Shown: positions 1 to 10,474, counted from the first letter of the stretch. The stretch: 64,000 nt of DNA from Rhodococcus koreensis (GCF_900105905.1 NZ_FNSV01000005.1:310001-374000); one strand, 5' to 3'. Numbers and translations: made by a program. The notes: generated by a model from the sequence alone, not told the origin.

Positions 1-75
1 GGCGCATCACAGCTCCCCACCAAAGCACATGAGCACACGAGCACACGAACGACGAGACGGGAAAGGGGTGGCCAG

Positions 76-300
76 ATGAGTGCTGCACCGATGAGCCGGA
101 TGGTGTCCTTCGAACTGCGCTGGTACAGCCACGGCGGCGGCCCGGAAGAGACGATCCTGGCGGACTTCGGGATGAGCCCCACCGAATTCTTCCGGGAACT
201 GCACACCAACCTCGAACTCGACCCGCCGACGCCACTGCAACCGAAATTGGTCGAGACGATGAAGGCCGTTGCTCGCCGACGGCTGTGGGCAGGCTCCTGA
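76..300 (+). CDS. small DUF3263-like protein
   Basis: A 74-residue protein of unknown function. Its middle, with GGGPEETILADFGMSPTEFF at about residues 20-39, matches the pattern of the small actinobacterial DUF3263 family (aromatic-rich start, a G-rich turn, then a [F/L]GM[S/T]PxxF segment). A second member lies at 36500-36739, which supports a real gene. A purine-rich stretch precedes the ATG. The family has no established function, though its fold is thought to be helical and HTH-like. It is preceded only by 75 bases in the window, so operon context is unknown. Confidence 0.6.
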   Translation: MSAAPMSRMVSFELRWYSHGGGPEETILADFGMSPTEFFRELHTNLELDPPTPLQPKLVETMKAVARRRLWAGS

Positions 301-1092
301 CCACACCGGCACCGATCAACCCGGCCCCGCCGCGGCGGCTGGGCACCCGGAAGCGGTCCCCGCCGGAGGGTCTCCCGTCGGTGACCGAAGGGCCCCGGGT
401 TCGCAACCGCGCGGTGTCCGGGCACGCGGGAAACGCGACATCAGCGCATCACGACCGCGAAGAGCGCGAAGCGTTGTGGATCAATCGTTTTCGTAGCACC
501 GGTGCCGGAAAGGGCTCATGGGATTCCGGCCCCGCGGGCGGCGGGTCCGGGAGCGGTGCCCGCGCGGTAGCTCCGTTGCTGTCGGAGCTTCGTTGGGCGG
601 GACACCTGCCAGGTGTGCACCCCCACGCGGTATCCCCCCGAGCCGGGTCGGCGGCGGAGACGTCATCGTCAGTGTCGAGGTTGGTCTGGGCGGCGAGGTC
701 CGAGCTTTGGGGGGTGTGACCGTCGATGTTCCTGGAGGGAGTCGATCTCTCGGCGGAGACCTCGTCGAGGCGGCGCCTGGCCTTCGCCAGCAGGGCCCCC
801 GGGTTCGAGAATGCCGACTTCCAGGCACCCCTGGTCACCAACCGGTCGGTGACCTCCCGATCGACCGGCGACGGCGTGCCCGCGCAAGAGGCCGCGGAGT
901 CGTCCTTGCTTGTCCGCAGAACTCGACGCCGAATGGAACAAGCACGCTCGAGCAGCGGAATCCCTTGCGGGCCATGCGTTACAGCGCTCGAGCGTCGTGT
1001 AGTCAGCCGTCACAACGGGGTAGCGTCGCGTTGCATTGCAGGCGTACCGCTTCCGCCCCACCTTCATGCTCCTGTGACCGAAACGTTATAAT
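301..1092. other. gene-poor interval
   Basis: About 790 bases with several overlapping open frames on both strands. None has a recognisable domain or a good ribosome binding site. Codon-position GC does not single out one frame by eye. A TATAAT-like hexamer is at 1087-1092. I see no gene that I can support. Confidence 0.5.
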
Positions 1093-1094
1093 TT

Positions 1095-1123
1095 GGTTAT
1101 GAGTTCGAATCTCAGGGTGTCCA
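1095..1123 (+). other. tRNA 3'-end-like remnant
   Basis: The stretch has a T-arm-like element (TGAG, TTCGAAT loop, CTCA) followed by GGGTGTCCA. It resembles the last about 30 bases of an actinobacterial tRNA such as tRNA-Thr, with about two bases missing before the acceptor strand. No matching 5' half is found upstream, so it is not a functional tRNA. Such remnants can mark the att site of an integrative element. The similarity is short and may be chance. Confidence 0.2.
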
Positions 1124-1132
1124 TCGGAGCGA

Positions 1133-1645
1133 GTGCGGTGCGGCGCGTACCCGGACGAAGAGAGCACCGGCGCAGCGAAGTCCCGCTCGCGGGCCGTCGG
1201 CACCGACGGATCCCACCCGGAGGAACTCGCCGCGGAAACGGTCGGCACCCTGCTCGCCGAGCATTCCGGCGACGACCACCCGCCGGCCGTCGCCCACCAG
1301 GATCACCAGCAGGCCGGCGTGGTGCGGGCGGCGGCGGCCCGGCACCAACTCCACCACGTGCAGGTGGTACCCGCGGAGACGGCGGCGCTGCGGCTGCTCG
1401 AGGAGACCGGTGTACTCGGAGACCACAGGACCGGTGTCCTCCTCGACCTCGCCGGCTCCGGACTCACCATCACGGTGCTGGGCCGGTCCACCGCCACGGT
1501 GCTGTCCCGGACCCGCACCGACGAGATCCGCGGCGATCTCATCGACGAACTCATCCGCGACCACCAACTCGACCAGCACCACCTCGGCGAACCCACCGAC
1601 CCGTTCTCCCACTATCAAAGGCGGCGATTGTCGTGGACTCTCTGA
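1133..1645 (+). pseudogene. Hsp70-like ATPase-domain fragment
   Basis: An open frame of 170 codons from a GTG. Its central part resembles the nucleotide-binding half of actinobacterial Hsp70-family proteins. A VVPAETAALRLLEE stretch is followed by a beta-strand segment reading LLDLAGSGLTITVLG and then TRTDEIRGDLIDELI. These correspond to the phosphate-2-type DLG-x-G motif and the following helix in DnaK relatives. The N-terminal DxGTT nucleotide-binding motif and the substrate-binding domain are absent. The C-terminus runs into the start of the flavohaemoglobin-like gene. I read it as a truncated remnant; a short stand-alone protein is the alternative. Confidence 0.4.
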
Positions 1646-2793
1646 CGACTTCATTGGTCAGATCAAGCTTCAAATCCGTCGGAGCGTCCCCAGGGGGCGA
1701 GAACGCCTTCGCGCGAGCCTTCTATGCCGTCCTGTTCGCCTCCAACCCCGAGATCCGCCAACACTTTCCGGCCGCCATGGACGACCAGCGCGACCGACTC
1801 ATGCACGCCATCGGATACGTCATCGACCAGCTGGACACACCCGGCGAGGTCCTGCCGTTGCTCGCGCAACTCGGACGTGATCACCGCAAGTACGGCGTCA
1901 CCGATGACCACTACAACGCCGTCGCAGACGCACTCATCACGGCGCTGGCCAACCTGACCGGGACCGAACTGTGGACCGACGAGACCGAGCGCGCATGGCG
2001 CGACGCGATCGCCCTGATCGTCGCCACCATGACCGACGCGGCGAACGCCGAGCAGGGGCCGCCCACCTGGGTCGGCACCGTGATCAACCACCACCGAGTC
2101 CTCGACGACCTTGCCATCGTTCGTCTCCAACTCGACCAGACCATGCCGTATGTCCCCGGTCAGTATGTGAGTGTGCAGGTACCCACTCGCCCCCGGATGT
2201 GGCGTTACCTCTCCTTCGCCACCCCTCCCCGCCCCGACCGGATCGTCGAATTCCATGTCCGCCGCGTCTCCGGTGGCTGGGTGAGCCCCGCGATCACAAC
2301 AGACACCCGCATCGGCGACACCTGGCTGATCGGCTCCCCGCTCGGCGGCCTCGGCGTGTCACGGCGGCCGGGTCGACGTCGCCTGATGATCGCCGAAGGG
2401 ACCGGAATCGCGCCGCTGCGGGCGCAATTGCTGGATATGCCCCGACTGGACGACACTCCCCGGACCCATGTGTTCGTCGGCGGGACCTACCCGTGCGACC
2501 TCTACGACCTCGATATCCTGTGGGGGCTGTCTCGGACCTGCCCGTGGCTCACCGTCGTCCCGGTCATCGAAAACAGCGACAACCCGTGGTGGGTCTCGGG
2601 AAACACCCAGAATCCGGCCGGGATGCACGATCTGCTCACCGGCCAGCTCGGACGCGTCGTCGCCACGTACGGGGACTGGACCGATCACGACATCCAGGTC
2701 GTCGGCTCACCGTCCATGGTTCGCGCCACGAAGTACCAGCTGATGGCCGCGGGCGTCGATTCCGCCGACATCTGCCACGATCCCTTGTACTGA
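1633..2793 (+). CDS. flavohaemoglobin-like globin/ferredoxin reductase
   Basis: A 386-residue protein with an N-terminal globin domain (about 1-135) followed by FAD- and NAD-binding reductase domains. In the globin part, Phe45 in HFPAAM fits the CD1 Phe and His84 in GRDHRKYGV fits the proximal haem ligand. RYLS at 191-194 is the FAD-binding RxYS-type motif, and AEGTGIAP near 254-261 is the NAD(P)-binding loop. Members of this family oxidise NO to nitrate or act as actinobacterial type II flavohaemoglobins; the sequence does not decide which. The GTG at 1633 is chosen because globin homology begins just after it and AAAGGCGG lies 9 bases upstream. Upstream codons in the same frame are arginine/proline-rich shadow sequence. 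Confidence 0.85.
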   Translation: MDSLTTSLVRSSFKSVGASPGGENAFARAFYAVLFASNPEIRQHFPAAMDDQRDRLMHAIGYVIDQLDTPGEVLPLLAQLGRDHRKYGVTDDHYNAVADALITALANLTGTELWTDETERAWRDAIALIVATMTDAANAEQGPPTWVGTVINHHRVLDDLAIVRLQLDQTMPYVPGQYVSVQVPTRPRMWRYLSFATPPRPDRIVEFHVRRVSGGWVSPAITTDTRIGDTWLIGSPLGGLGVSRRPGRRRLMIAEGTGIAPLRAQLLDMPRLDDTPRTHVFVGGTYPCDLYDLDILWGLSRTCPWLTVVPVIENSDNPWWVSGNTQNPAGMHDLLTGQLGRVVATYGDWTDHDIQVVGSPSMVRATKYQLMAAGVDSADICHDPLY

Positions 2794-2880
2794 GAGGTGG
2801 ATCGGGCACTGCGGAAGTTACTGAACAGTCACGTAGGGTGAGCGCCGACCGAGTTGCCCTCGATTCCCGTCAGGAGCGTC

Positions 2881-3582
2881 ATGAGTGCCCGCCCCCCGAT
2901 CGGCAGCGTCGGCGAACGAATTCTCCAGTGGAAGTTCGGAACACAGGAGCGCGCCACCCGGTTCTACTCCGACCAGGTGCTCGATCACCTCAATCCGGCG
3001 ATGATCGAGTTCGTGGGCCGTCAGGAGATCGCGTTCGTGGCGACCGCCGACGCCGACGGCGAGTGCGACAACAGCCTGCGCACCGGCGAACAAGGATTCA
3101 TGCACGTTATCGACCCGCGAACGCTGGCGTATCCGGAGTACCGCGGAAACGGGGTGATGGCGAGCCTCGGCAACATCGCCCAAAACCCGCACGTCGGGAT
3201 CCTCCTCGTGGACTTCGTTCGTGACCTCGTCGGCCTGCACATCAACGGTTCCGCTCGGATCGTGGAGGACGAGGACCTGCGGGCCGCGGTGCCCGACCTG
3301 CCCGCCGATCACGGCGGTGGCCGTCTGTCCGAACGGTGGGTGGTGATCACGGTGCAGGAGGCGTACATCCACTGCCGCAAGCACATTCCCCGCATGGTTC
3401 CGGCGCCCCGGCACCGCTGCCGGGGAACCTACAATGCCCCACGCAAGGGCGGTGACTACTTCGACGCGAAATCGACTCCACGCCAGGACGAGTCGGCGAG
3501 CACCACGGTCGGCGTGCAGCGGTCGGCCACCCCTGCGGAGTCGACGATCCGTGACGCGACAGCCGACGCCGGCGACCACTGA
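2881..3582 (+). CDS. pyridoxamine-5'-phosphate-oxidase-family protein
   Basis: A 233-residue FMN-binding split-barrel (PPOX-family) protein. Residues about 25-150 carry the expected order: FVGRQEIAFVATADADGECD, then the PRTLAYPEYRGNG strand-turn, then NPHVGILLVDF and INGSARIVED. Family members bind FMN or F420 and reduce small substrates or bind haem/flavin; substrate is unknown here. The last about 60 residues are low-complexity. The start is ATG 2881 because AGGAG lies just upstream; an in-frame TTG at 2854 has no such site. It lies 87 bp after the flavohaemoglobin-like gene on the same strand, so co-transcription and a shared nitrosative or oxidative stress role are possible. Confidence 0.85.
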   Translation: MSARPPIGSVGERILQWKFGTQERATRFYSDQVLDHLNPAMIEFVGRQEIAFVATADADGECDNSLRTGEQGFMHVIDPRTLAYPEYRGNGVMASLGNIAQNPHVGILLVDFVRDLVGLHINGSARIVEDEDLRAAVPDLPADHGGGRLSERWVVITVQEAYIHCRKHIPRMVPAPRHRCRGTYNAPRKGGDYFDAKSTPRQDESASTTVGVQRSATPAESTIRDATADAGDH

Positions 3583-4087
3583 ACACGGATCTTTCACCTC
3601 GTCCTGGAGAACTGAGCGATAGCCCCGTGCAGCGCCCAGGCTGTGCGCGGGCACAGGCAGTTCCGCACCCCCGTCGATCAGGTCACCCGGTACACGCTCG
3701 ACGCCCCGGTTCCGATCCTCGCAACTACGCCCGTCACACCCCGCTGACCACCTGTTGAGCGGCCGCTCGGTCATTGTTGCGGAGGCGGTACGCGCGTAGC
3801 GTCGACGGTGCGGATCGAGAGAGTAATCGGATTGCGGTGAAGAGCTCGAGAAGCAGAGATCCGGCCGAGAATGCGAGAGCATTCCCGGCCGAACCCCTGT
3901 CCGGGGCACTCCCGGAACCCATACGTTCGGACCCCGACATCGGTGACGTACCCGCGACCCCTCGATCTGCGCCGGTTGCAGCGGCAGCGCGGCGCTGTGG
4001 GGTGGGGCCGGATACACCCGCCTCTCCACCCGAGTCCCCGACCGGTGCGGCCGGGCAAGGTCCGGCTCTGGCGTGTGCCGGACTCGC
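3583..4087. other. intergenic, convergent gene ends
   Basis: About 500 bases between the end of the PPOX gene and the end of gvpG on the other strand. The long plus-strand frame that crosses it is a shadow of the gvp genes. No gene or clear hairpin terminator was seen. Confidence 0.5.
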
Positions 4088-4327
4088 TCAGGGGATGGCT
4101 CCGCCACCGCCCGTCATCTGGTCGAGGATCGCCTGCTGTGCCTGCATTTCCTCCTCCTCGGTGATCTCACCGCGTTCCCGGGCCTCCTCGAGTTCCTCGA
4201 GCGCCCGGCGGGCGCGCGCCGGATCGTGCAACTCCTGCTCGACCTGCCGCTGGATCAACTCCGCCAGCGAGATCACCCCCTTGACCGGTTGCAGCGGCAA
4301 GGTGACGATGAACGAGAACAGACCCAT
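4088..4327 (-). CDS. gvpG: gas vesicle protein GvpG
   Basis: A 79-residue protein that starts MGLFSFIVTLPLQPVKGV and continues with an acidic/basic helix (QRQVEQELHD, EELEEARERGEITEEEE). This layout is characteristic of GvpG, a small accessory protein in gas-vesicle assembly thought to bind the growing shell with GvpF/L. It is the last gene of the minus-strand gvp block, four bases after gvpF/L. A longer upstream extension exists in frame, but it overlaps the gvpF/L coding region and is arginine-rich shadow sequence. The ATG at 4327 matches the family N-terminus exactly. Confidence 0.9.
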   Translation of the reverse strand: MGLFSFIVTLPLQPVKGVISLAELIQRQVEQELHDPARARRALEELEEARERGEITEEEEMQAQQAILDQMTGGGGAIP

Positions 4328-4331
4328 CCCT

Positions 4332-5108
4332 TCAGCCCTGCCCCTCCGGCTTCGGGGCGACCACGAAGTCGTACGCCGCCTGCGGTCCGAGCAGGCGCAT
4401 CTCCACCCGCCCGTCCCAGTCCTGGGCCAGCTCGCCGAGCACCCGTTCGAGCTCGTCCTGACGCTCGACGTCGGCGAGGATCGCCACCTGCACGGCCTCC
4501 TCCTCATGCGTGGGTTCGCGCACGTTCACCGAAGCGGCGAGGTCGTCGAGCGCCTCGACGACCCTGCGGGTGTCCCGTTCCCGCTTGGCGGCGATCGCGT
4601 TGCTCACCAGCTCCCCCAAGGCCATCCGTGCATCGCGACTGGCGTCCTCCGACTTGTCGCGGATCTCCTCACGCAGCGCCGCCGCCCGATCGTCCTCGTC
4701 GAGGATCTCCCGCAGGATCGCCTGCTCCACGTACCGGCCCTTCACGATGTACTGGGCCTTGCCCTCCAATTTCTCGAGAGCAGCACCGAACTCGCCCGCG
4801 TGCGCAGAGAGCAGTTCCTCCCGCACGGCGTCGGCGTCGCTGAGCACCGCACCGAACCGCAGGGGCAGCACCGGCGCCACCCCGGCCACCCCGTCCAGCA
4901 GGTCCGCATGCGCCCGCAGGTCCCCAGGTTTACCGAGCGCCCGGTCCACCGACAGCCCGCTCACCAGGGCGGCAATGTCACCCTGCGTGACCACCTCGAC
5001 GGTGCCGTCCGCGACCCCGGTCGCATCGTCGGCGACCTCGACGCCGGCCGGGACGATGCCGTAGACATACACCCCGGTCGTCTGCTTCGTCTGCTCCGAG
5101 GTGGCCAT
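4332..5108 (-). CDS. gvpF: gas vesicle protein GvpF/GvpL
   Basis: A 258-residue GvpF/GvpL-family protein. It has the N-terminal VYVYGIVPAG strand, a GDIAALVS motif, the HADLLDGVAGVAPVLPLRFG segment near residue 65-85, and the C-terminal RLLGPQAAYDFV typical of the family. GvpF/L proteins are minor components that interact with GvpA and start shell assembly. The start overlaps the stop of the upstream gvpA/J gene in GTGATGG, so translational coupling is expected; ATG 5108 and GTG 5111 are both possible. Actinobacterial clusters usually carry both F and L; only one copy is present here, so F versus L is not resolved. Confidence 0.92.
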   Translation of the reverse strand: MATSEQTKQTTGVYVYGIVPAGVEVADDATGVADGTVEVVTQGDIAALVSGLSVDRALGKPGDLRAHADLLDGVAGVAPVLPLRFGAVLSDADAVREELLSAHAGEFGAALEKLEGKAQYIVKGRYVEQAILREILDEDDRAAALREEIRDKSEDASRDARMALGELVSNAIAAKRERDTRRVVEALDDLAASVNVREPTHEEEAVQVAILADVERQDELERVLGELAQDWDGRVEMRLLGPQAAYDFVVAPKPEGQG

Positions 5109-5487
5109 CACCGGTCACCCCGCGTCGATTTGCGCGACACTCGTTCCCGCTCCGGTTCTTCCTCTTCCTCCCCACCCCCGAAAAGGCCGCCGAGCTTGTC
5201 CCCGGCCGATTCGAGCGCACCCTTCGTCTTGTGCTTGGCAGCGCCCTCGGTGGCGCCGGAGACGATCTCGGACAGCCCCTTCGGTTCGCTGCCGATCTCG
5301 AGCCGGTTCACCGCCTCCGCGAACCGCAGATAGGTGTCGACGCTCGCGACGACGACGCGGGCGTCGATGGTCAGCAGTTCGATGCCGACCAGCGAGACCC
5401 GCACGTACGCGTCGATCACGAGGCCCTTGTCGAGGATGGTGTCGATGACGTCGGCGAGACTACTCGAGCTCGGTCCACCTGCCGTGG

Positions 5488-5491
<4 letters not shown>
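5108..5491 (-). CDS. gvpA: GvpA/GvpJ-family gas vesicle shell protein
   Basis: A 127-residue protein. Residues about 10-65 are a near-perfect GvpA-type core: [19 protein letters not shown], then [20 protein letters not shown], then [16 protein letters not shown]. The core forms the amphipathic alpha-beta-beta-alpha rib unit of the gas vesicle wall. A C-terminal tail of about 60 residues ([21 protein letters not shown]) is longer than in major GvpA and fits GvpJ-type minor shell proteins. It is the only GvpA-family gene in the window. It overlaps the upstream SRPBCC gene stop by 4 bp (ATGA) and the gvpF/L start downstream, so the block is one transcript. Confidence 0.92.
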
Positions 5492-7107
<1,616 letters not shown>

Positions 7108-7113
7108 CACTGA

Positions 7114-7749
7114 TCACTTCCGGGTGCGTCGTACGGGTATGGAATCGGTCGTCGCCTTCGCGCGTGTCCTGCGGGCTCGGGACAGCTCGTCCTCGTCCTC
7201 GTCGTCATCCTTCGACGGCGACCGCGACCGGGACCGGGTGGGCCGGGAACCACCGCCCGCGGAGGACCGGCGGCGCGGGGTCGGCCGCCTGCGGGCGCGG
7301 GGCGTCTGTTCGGAATCGTCGTCACCGGGCTCGTCGGCGCCCTCGTCCTCGTCGTCCTCGTACTCGTCGTCCTCGTACTCGTCGTCGGGTTCCTCGTCAC
7401 GGGCCCGCTTCGACTTCCTCTTCCCGCCCGCTGCCTCGCCGAGGCCGCCGAGGAGGTTCTCACCCGACTGCAGCCGGGTGTTGAGCGAGTCGATGCGCTG
7501 GCTGGCCGCGGTCACCGCGGCCGCCTTCGCGGCATTCATCAATTCCTTGCGGACCGTCGCACCGAGCTTGGCGACCTCGGGGGAATCGGCGAGCAGCTTG
7601 CGGCCCTCGTTGAGAACACCCAGCGACCCGCCGGGAAACCGTCTGCTGGCTCCGAACCCGGCGAGCATCAGCGCCAGCTTCATCTTGTGCGTGCGGCCCA
7701 ACATGTAACCGGCACCCACGGCCATGGCCATCTGGCCCTTGCTTGTCAT
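7114..7749 (-). CDS. GvpY-like gas-vesicle-cluster protein
   Basis: A 211-residue protein, first of the minus-strand gvp block. The first about 110 residues contain the pattern MAVGAGYMLGRTHKMKLALM, then KLGATVRKELMNAAKAAAVT and RIDSLNTRLQ. I recognise this from the gene next to the SRPBCC gene in streptomycete and rhodococcal gvp clusters (GvpY in Streptomyces naming, from memory). The second half is low-complexity, with acidic D/E runs alternating with Arg/Ser/Pro patches. A hydrophobic helix near residues 8-30 could associate with membrane or shell. AAGGGG precedes the ATG. The stop is four bases before the SRPBCC gene start codon region, so the two are coupled. Function is not established. 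Confidence 0.75.
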   Translation of the reverse strand: MTSKGQMAMAVGAGYMLGRTHKMKLALMLAGFGASRRFPGGSLGVLNEGRKLLADSPEVAKLGATVRKELMNAAKAAAVTAASQRIDSLNTRLQSGENLLGGLGEAAGGKRKSKRARDEEPDDEYEDDEYEDDEDEGADEPGDDDSEQTPRARRRPTPRRRSSAGGGSRPTRSRSRSPSKDDDEDEDELSRARRTRAKATTDSIPVRRTRK

Positions 7750-8331
7750 CGCCCAACCCCTTCGTCGAGTGGATGTGGTGGTGCACCTCGGCGCCGACGT
7801 CGGTCTGTGAGCGGATCCTGCGCGGTGGGGGGCGCATTCCGCCGACTACCCCGCGGCGGGGCCACTCAATCGGCCGCCCACCGCAACACCGCAGTTCGGC
7901 CGCGAAACGACCCGACCGGTCGGTGGATCCTGCGGACGACGACTTCCACTAAGCACACCGAGGCCACCGAGCTGCCACGCATTCCGGGGGCCTGCGGGAA
8001 TCCGGCGTAGCCCGCCCGGATCCGGGTACCCGCTCACTACGTTGTCCCGGGGCTCGCGCCAGACCCGCCGGGGCAGCCAGCCCCGGCTCGGTCGCCAACC
8101 CCTTCGGCCGCGGGGCGCCCAACGTCGCACGCGCCGAGGCCGAGTGTTCGCCCACCCCGCCCCGGCCGCGTGCGGCCCTCCCATAACCTCACGAACCACT
8201 GCCACACACACGTCGCTCCGGTCGTCGATGCCGCAGAGCTCGCCGTGGGCGGGTCCTCACACATGCCCGATGTGCCGGTGAGACCGAGGAAACCGTGTCG
8301 GCGCACCCGGCCGCGCCACTACCCTCTGACC
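7750..8331. other. divergent promoter region of the gvp block
   Basis: About 580 bases between the divergent gvpY-like gene and the gene at 8332. It must hold the gvp promoter, but I see no convincing -35/-10 pair or operator palindrome. Frames crossing it lack known domains. Confidence 0.4.
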
Positions 8332-8679
8332 ATGGGAATCGGCGGCGAGGCGCGAGCGCTCGCCCGTTTTCAGTACCGGCTGATGCGGCTCCCGTTCGAC
8401 CTCATCGATACCACCGTGATGCGGTTGATCTTCGATGACGGTGCCCTAAGCCGGTTGGTGTACCAGCGGGCGCTCATCGAGTGCGATCGGGCGGTGGCGT
8501 TTCTGCTCGACGACGACTCCGCGGCCGCGCACGCCGAGATGCTCCACCGGCGCAGCGCTACCGTCCGTTACGCCGCCGCTCGACAGCGGCGGCGGAACCT
8601 CGCCACCGACGCGGTGCTCGACGGTCACCGGGCCCGGTTCCGCGACCGGCAACACCGGCCCACCGTCGACCCCCAATGA
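8332..8679 (+). CDS. conserved hypothetical protein
   Basis: A 115-residue protein with a strongly alpha-helical, Arg-rich composition. The N-terminus reads EARALARFQYRLMRLPFDLI, and the middle has LVYQRALIECDRAVAFLLDD. I recall similar short proteins in rhodococci near gas-vesicle and stress genes, but I cannot assign a function. The frame extends upstream to 8170; homology-like, low-proline sequence starts only at the ATG 8332. It is divergent from the gvp block. No membrane segment or signal peptide is visible. Confidence 0.55.
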   Translation: MGIGGEARALARFQYRLMRLPFDLIDTTVMRLIFDDGALSRLVYQRALIECDRAVAFLLDDDSAAAHAEMLHRRSATVRYAAARQRRRNLATDAVLDGHRARFRDRQHRPTVDPQ

Positions 8680-8999
8680 CCGATCCTGATTCGCGACGGG
8701 CACCGAGGCAGACAAACTATCGGAAATTTTATACCGTTGCGCAACAACGCATTTAGGGGACTGGTCGCAGCGTCCGCTTGCGTGCTCACGGCTGCAGTGC
8801 CGCCGAGGGCCGCGCCATGTTCGGGATGCTGTCGGTCCTGGCCGACTACATTCGGCCCATTCCGCCGTTTCACCTGCTGTTTATCGGGGCAATCGTGACA
8901 TGTTCACAAGAACGGGTGCCCGAATCGGCGCCCAGCGTAGGGCAGTTTCGCTACCCGTTCGCTGCAAGAGTCGGGGACTCTCAGAACGAGGTGAGCATC
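8680..8999. other. intergenic region upstream of secreted protein
   Basis: About 320 bases. An AT-rich patch near 8717-8755 (unusual for this DNA) probably holds the promoter of the secreted protein. No gene seen. Confidence 0.4.
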
Positions 9000-9311
9000 A
9001 TGAAGAAGAAGATCGCGGTCCGCACAGCCATCGCGTCGGCAGTCATCGCGCCCGCGATGATCTTCGCGGGCGGCACCGCCGCCGCGGTACCGGCACTGAG
9101 CGCCGGGGCATCCGGCGAGGTGGTGGTGACGGTACCCGCCGGCGAGAACTGGACCTGCTTCGGATTCGACTCGGGCTTCAACTTCAAGACCGGTGCGTTC
9201 GGACCCGGGGTTGCGGGCAAGCTCAGCGGTTTCGCGAAGGGAAACGCGACCGTATTCTGCTTCGGCGCCGCGGCGCCGTTCTTCTTCACCGGCAGCGTGG
9301 CGGTGACGTAA
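9000..9311 (+). CDS. small secreted protein
   Basis: A 103-residue protein with a classical Sec signal peptide: MKKKIAVR, a hydrophobic core (AIASAVIAPAMIFAGG), and a probable cleavage after TAAA near residue 28. The mature part of about 75 residues is rich in Gly, Phe and Ala and has two cysteines (in WTCFGFDSG and VFCFGAAAP), which could form a disulfide. It is similar in style to small exported actinobacterial proteins of unknown function. GAGGTGAG lies 4-5 bases before the ATG. The frame extends upstream to 8778, but the signal peptide fixes the start. Confidence 0.75.
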   Translation: MKKKIAVRTAIASAVIAPAMIFAGGTAAAVPALSAGASGEVVVTVPAGENWTCFGFDSGFNFKTGAFGPGVAGKLSGFAKGNATVFCFGAAAPFFFTGSVAVT

Positions 9312-9374
9312 CCCAACTCGGTCGGTCGCCGGAGGCACGGTCTCTGACTGGTTCGTCCACCGGCCAGGGCCGGC

Positions 9375-9638
9375 CTACCCGGCGGAGTCTGGCGTGCTCG
9401 GGTCGGCAGTGAGGTCGTCGGTGTCGGCGAAGACCAGGCGCCCGTCGTCGAGGGCGACCGCCCACCGGTGCACCGGAGCCCAGGCGTGCCCGCGCTCCTC
9501 GGTGTCGGTCAGCTCGGCGTAGTCCTCGATGATCCGACCGGTCTGCGCCGGTTCGGACCGCCGGCGCACCAGCATCCGCGCGCCCGCACCGAGTGGACCG
9601 GGTTCGGGTCTCGGACTGTGATCCTTCTTCTCGGGCAT
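9375..9638 (-). CDS. conserved hypothetical protein (SH3-like)
   Basis: An 87-residue protein. The core ARMLVRRRSEPAQTGRIIED, followed by RWAVALDDGRLVFADTDDL, is a pattern I associate with small conserved mycobacterial and rhodococcal proteins of unknown function. The alternating strands suggest a small beta-barrel. It is monocistronic, on the opposite strand to its neighbours. The N-terminal about 20 residues are proline-rich, so the start could be internal. Confidence 0.6.
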   Translation of the reverse strand: MPEKKDHSPRPEPGPLGAGARMLVRRRSEPAQTGRIIEDYAELTDTEERGHAWAPVHRWAVALDDGRLVFADTDDLTADPSTPDSAG

Positions 9639-9913
9639 CGGTCTGCGCCTTCCGCTCGGCCTACCTCCGGATCGTAAGCACCTCTCCGACGAAACCTCAT
9701 ACGAGGCGCCTCCAGGGCCTAGCGACCGACAACGATCCGACCGGACTCCGGTGGTTGCGCCTTAGCCAACGGCGGTTCCCATTGCTCGCTCGGCGAGCAC
9801 CAGCTCACTACCTTCCAGCGGACGGGGAACGCGGTCAGGCCCGGGCCCGACGCGAAGCGCTCGGGAGGAGCCTGAAACCCCGGCGCCCGGCGGAGTGCAC
9901 GATGATGATGCGC

Positions 9914-10090
9914 ATGCGGACGAAGTTTCACGACCAACTCGACGTCCTGACAGACCGATTGGCGCTGATGTGCCACTTGGCCGGTGAGGCCATAGGAGTT
10001 GCTACAGATGCCCTCGTCCAGGCCGACCTGTCGCTGGCGGAGCGGTGTTCGACCTCAATGAGCAAATCGAGGGGGCGCGGGGAGAACGCC
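9914..10090 (+). pseudogene. phoU: phoU fragment
   Basis: The translation MRTKFHDQLDVLTDRLALMC followed by LAGEAIGVATDALVQADLSL matches the conserved N-terminus of PhoU, the phosphate-signalling regulator. Near 10045 the match moves to another frame (FDLNEQIEGARGE), so there is a frameshift, and the match ends soon after. Only about 55 of the usual about 220 residues remain, so this is a dead 5' fragment. It runs directly into a PPOX remnant. Confidence 0.65.
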
Positions 10091-10416
10091 CTGCCCGCGG
10101 TGCGGCCGGTGACCTTCGCCTGCCCGGACGGGCAGATCGTCATCCCGACCGGAGACAATCCGTGGCTCACCCGCTCGAGGGCACCGTCCTCGCCTTCGAA
10201 ACCGGAAACATCACCGCGTCGACGCGCACGGGCTGGTCGGTGCTCACGATCGGCCGCGCCCGACTGTTCGCCGGCACGGACGGTCTCGACGGATTCGACG
10301 ATCCCACCCGCTCCCCGTGGAGCGGGTCTGCCGACGATTGTTACCTCCTCATCGACATCGCCTCGCTCAGCGGCCACCGCACCACCCTGCTCCGCCCCAC
10401 CGGTGACCACCGCTGA
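10090..10416 (+). pseudogene. broken PPOX-family gene
   Basis: Two frames together give a small FMN/F420 split-barrel protein. The first piece (RPVTFACPDGQIVIPTGDN) is in the phoU frame, and the second (EGTVLAFETGNITASTRTGW, then LTIGRARLF) is in the frame that ends at 10416. A frameshift lies at about 10150-10180. The N-terminal part is missing, apparently replaced by the phoU fragment. I read this as deletion plus frameshift decay. Confidence 0.65.
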
Positions 10417-10474
10417 CGACTTTGGGTGCCGGTTCACCGCAGGTGCAGGCTCCTGGCCTCTCGAAGACGACCCG

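Noticed and set aside
449..841. 130-codon minus-strand frame
   Set aside because: No domain, no ribosome site, and competing frames of similar length on both strands.
3774..5333. 519-codon plus-strand open frame
   Set aside because: It lies across gvpG, gvpF/L and part of gvpA/J on the other strand, which have clear family matches; its own product has none.
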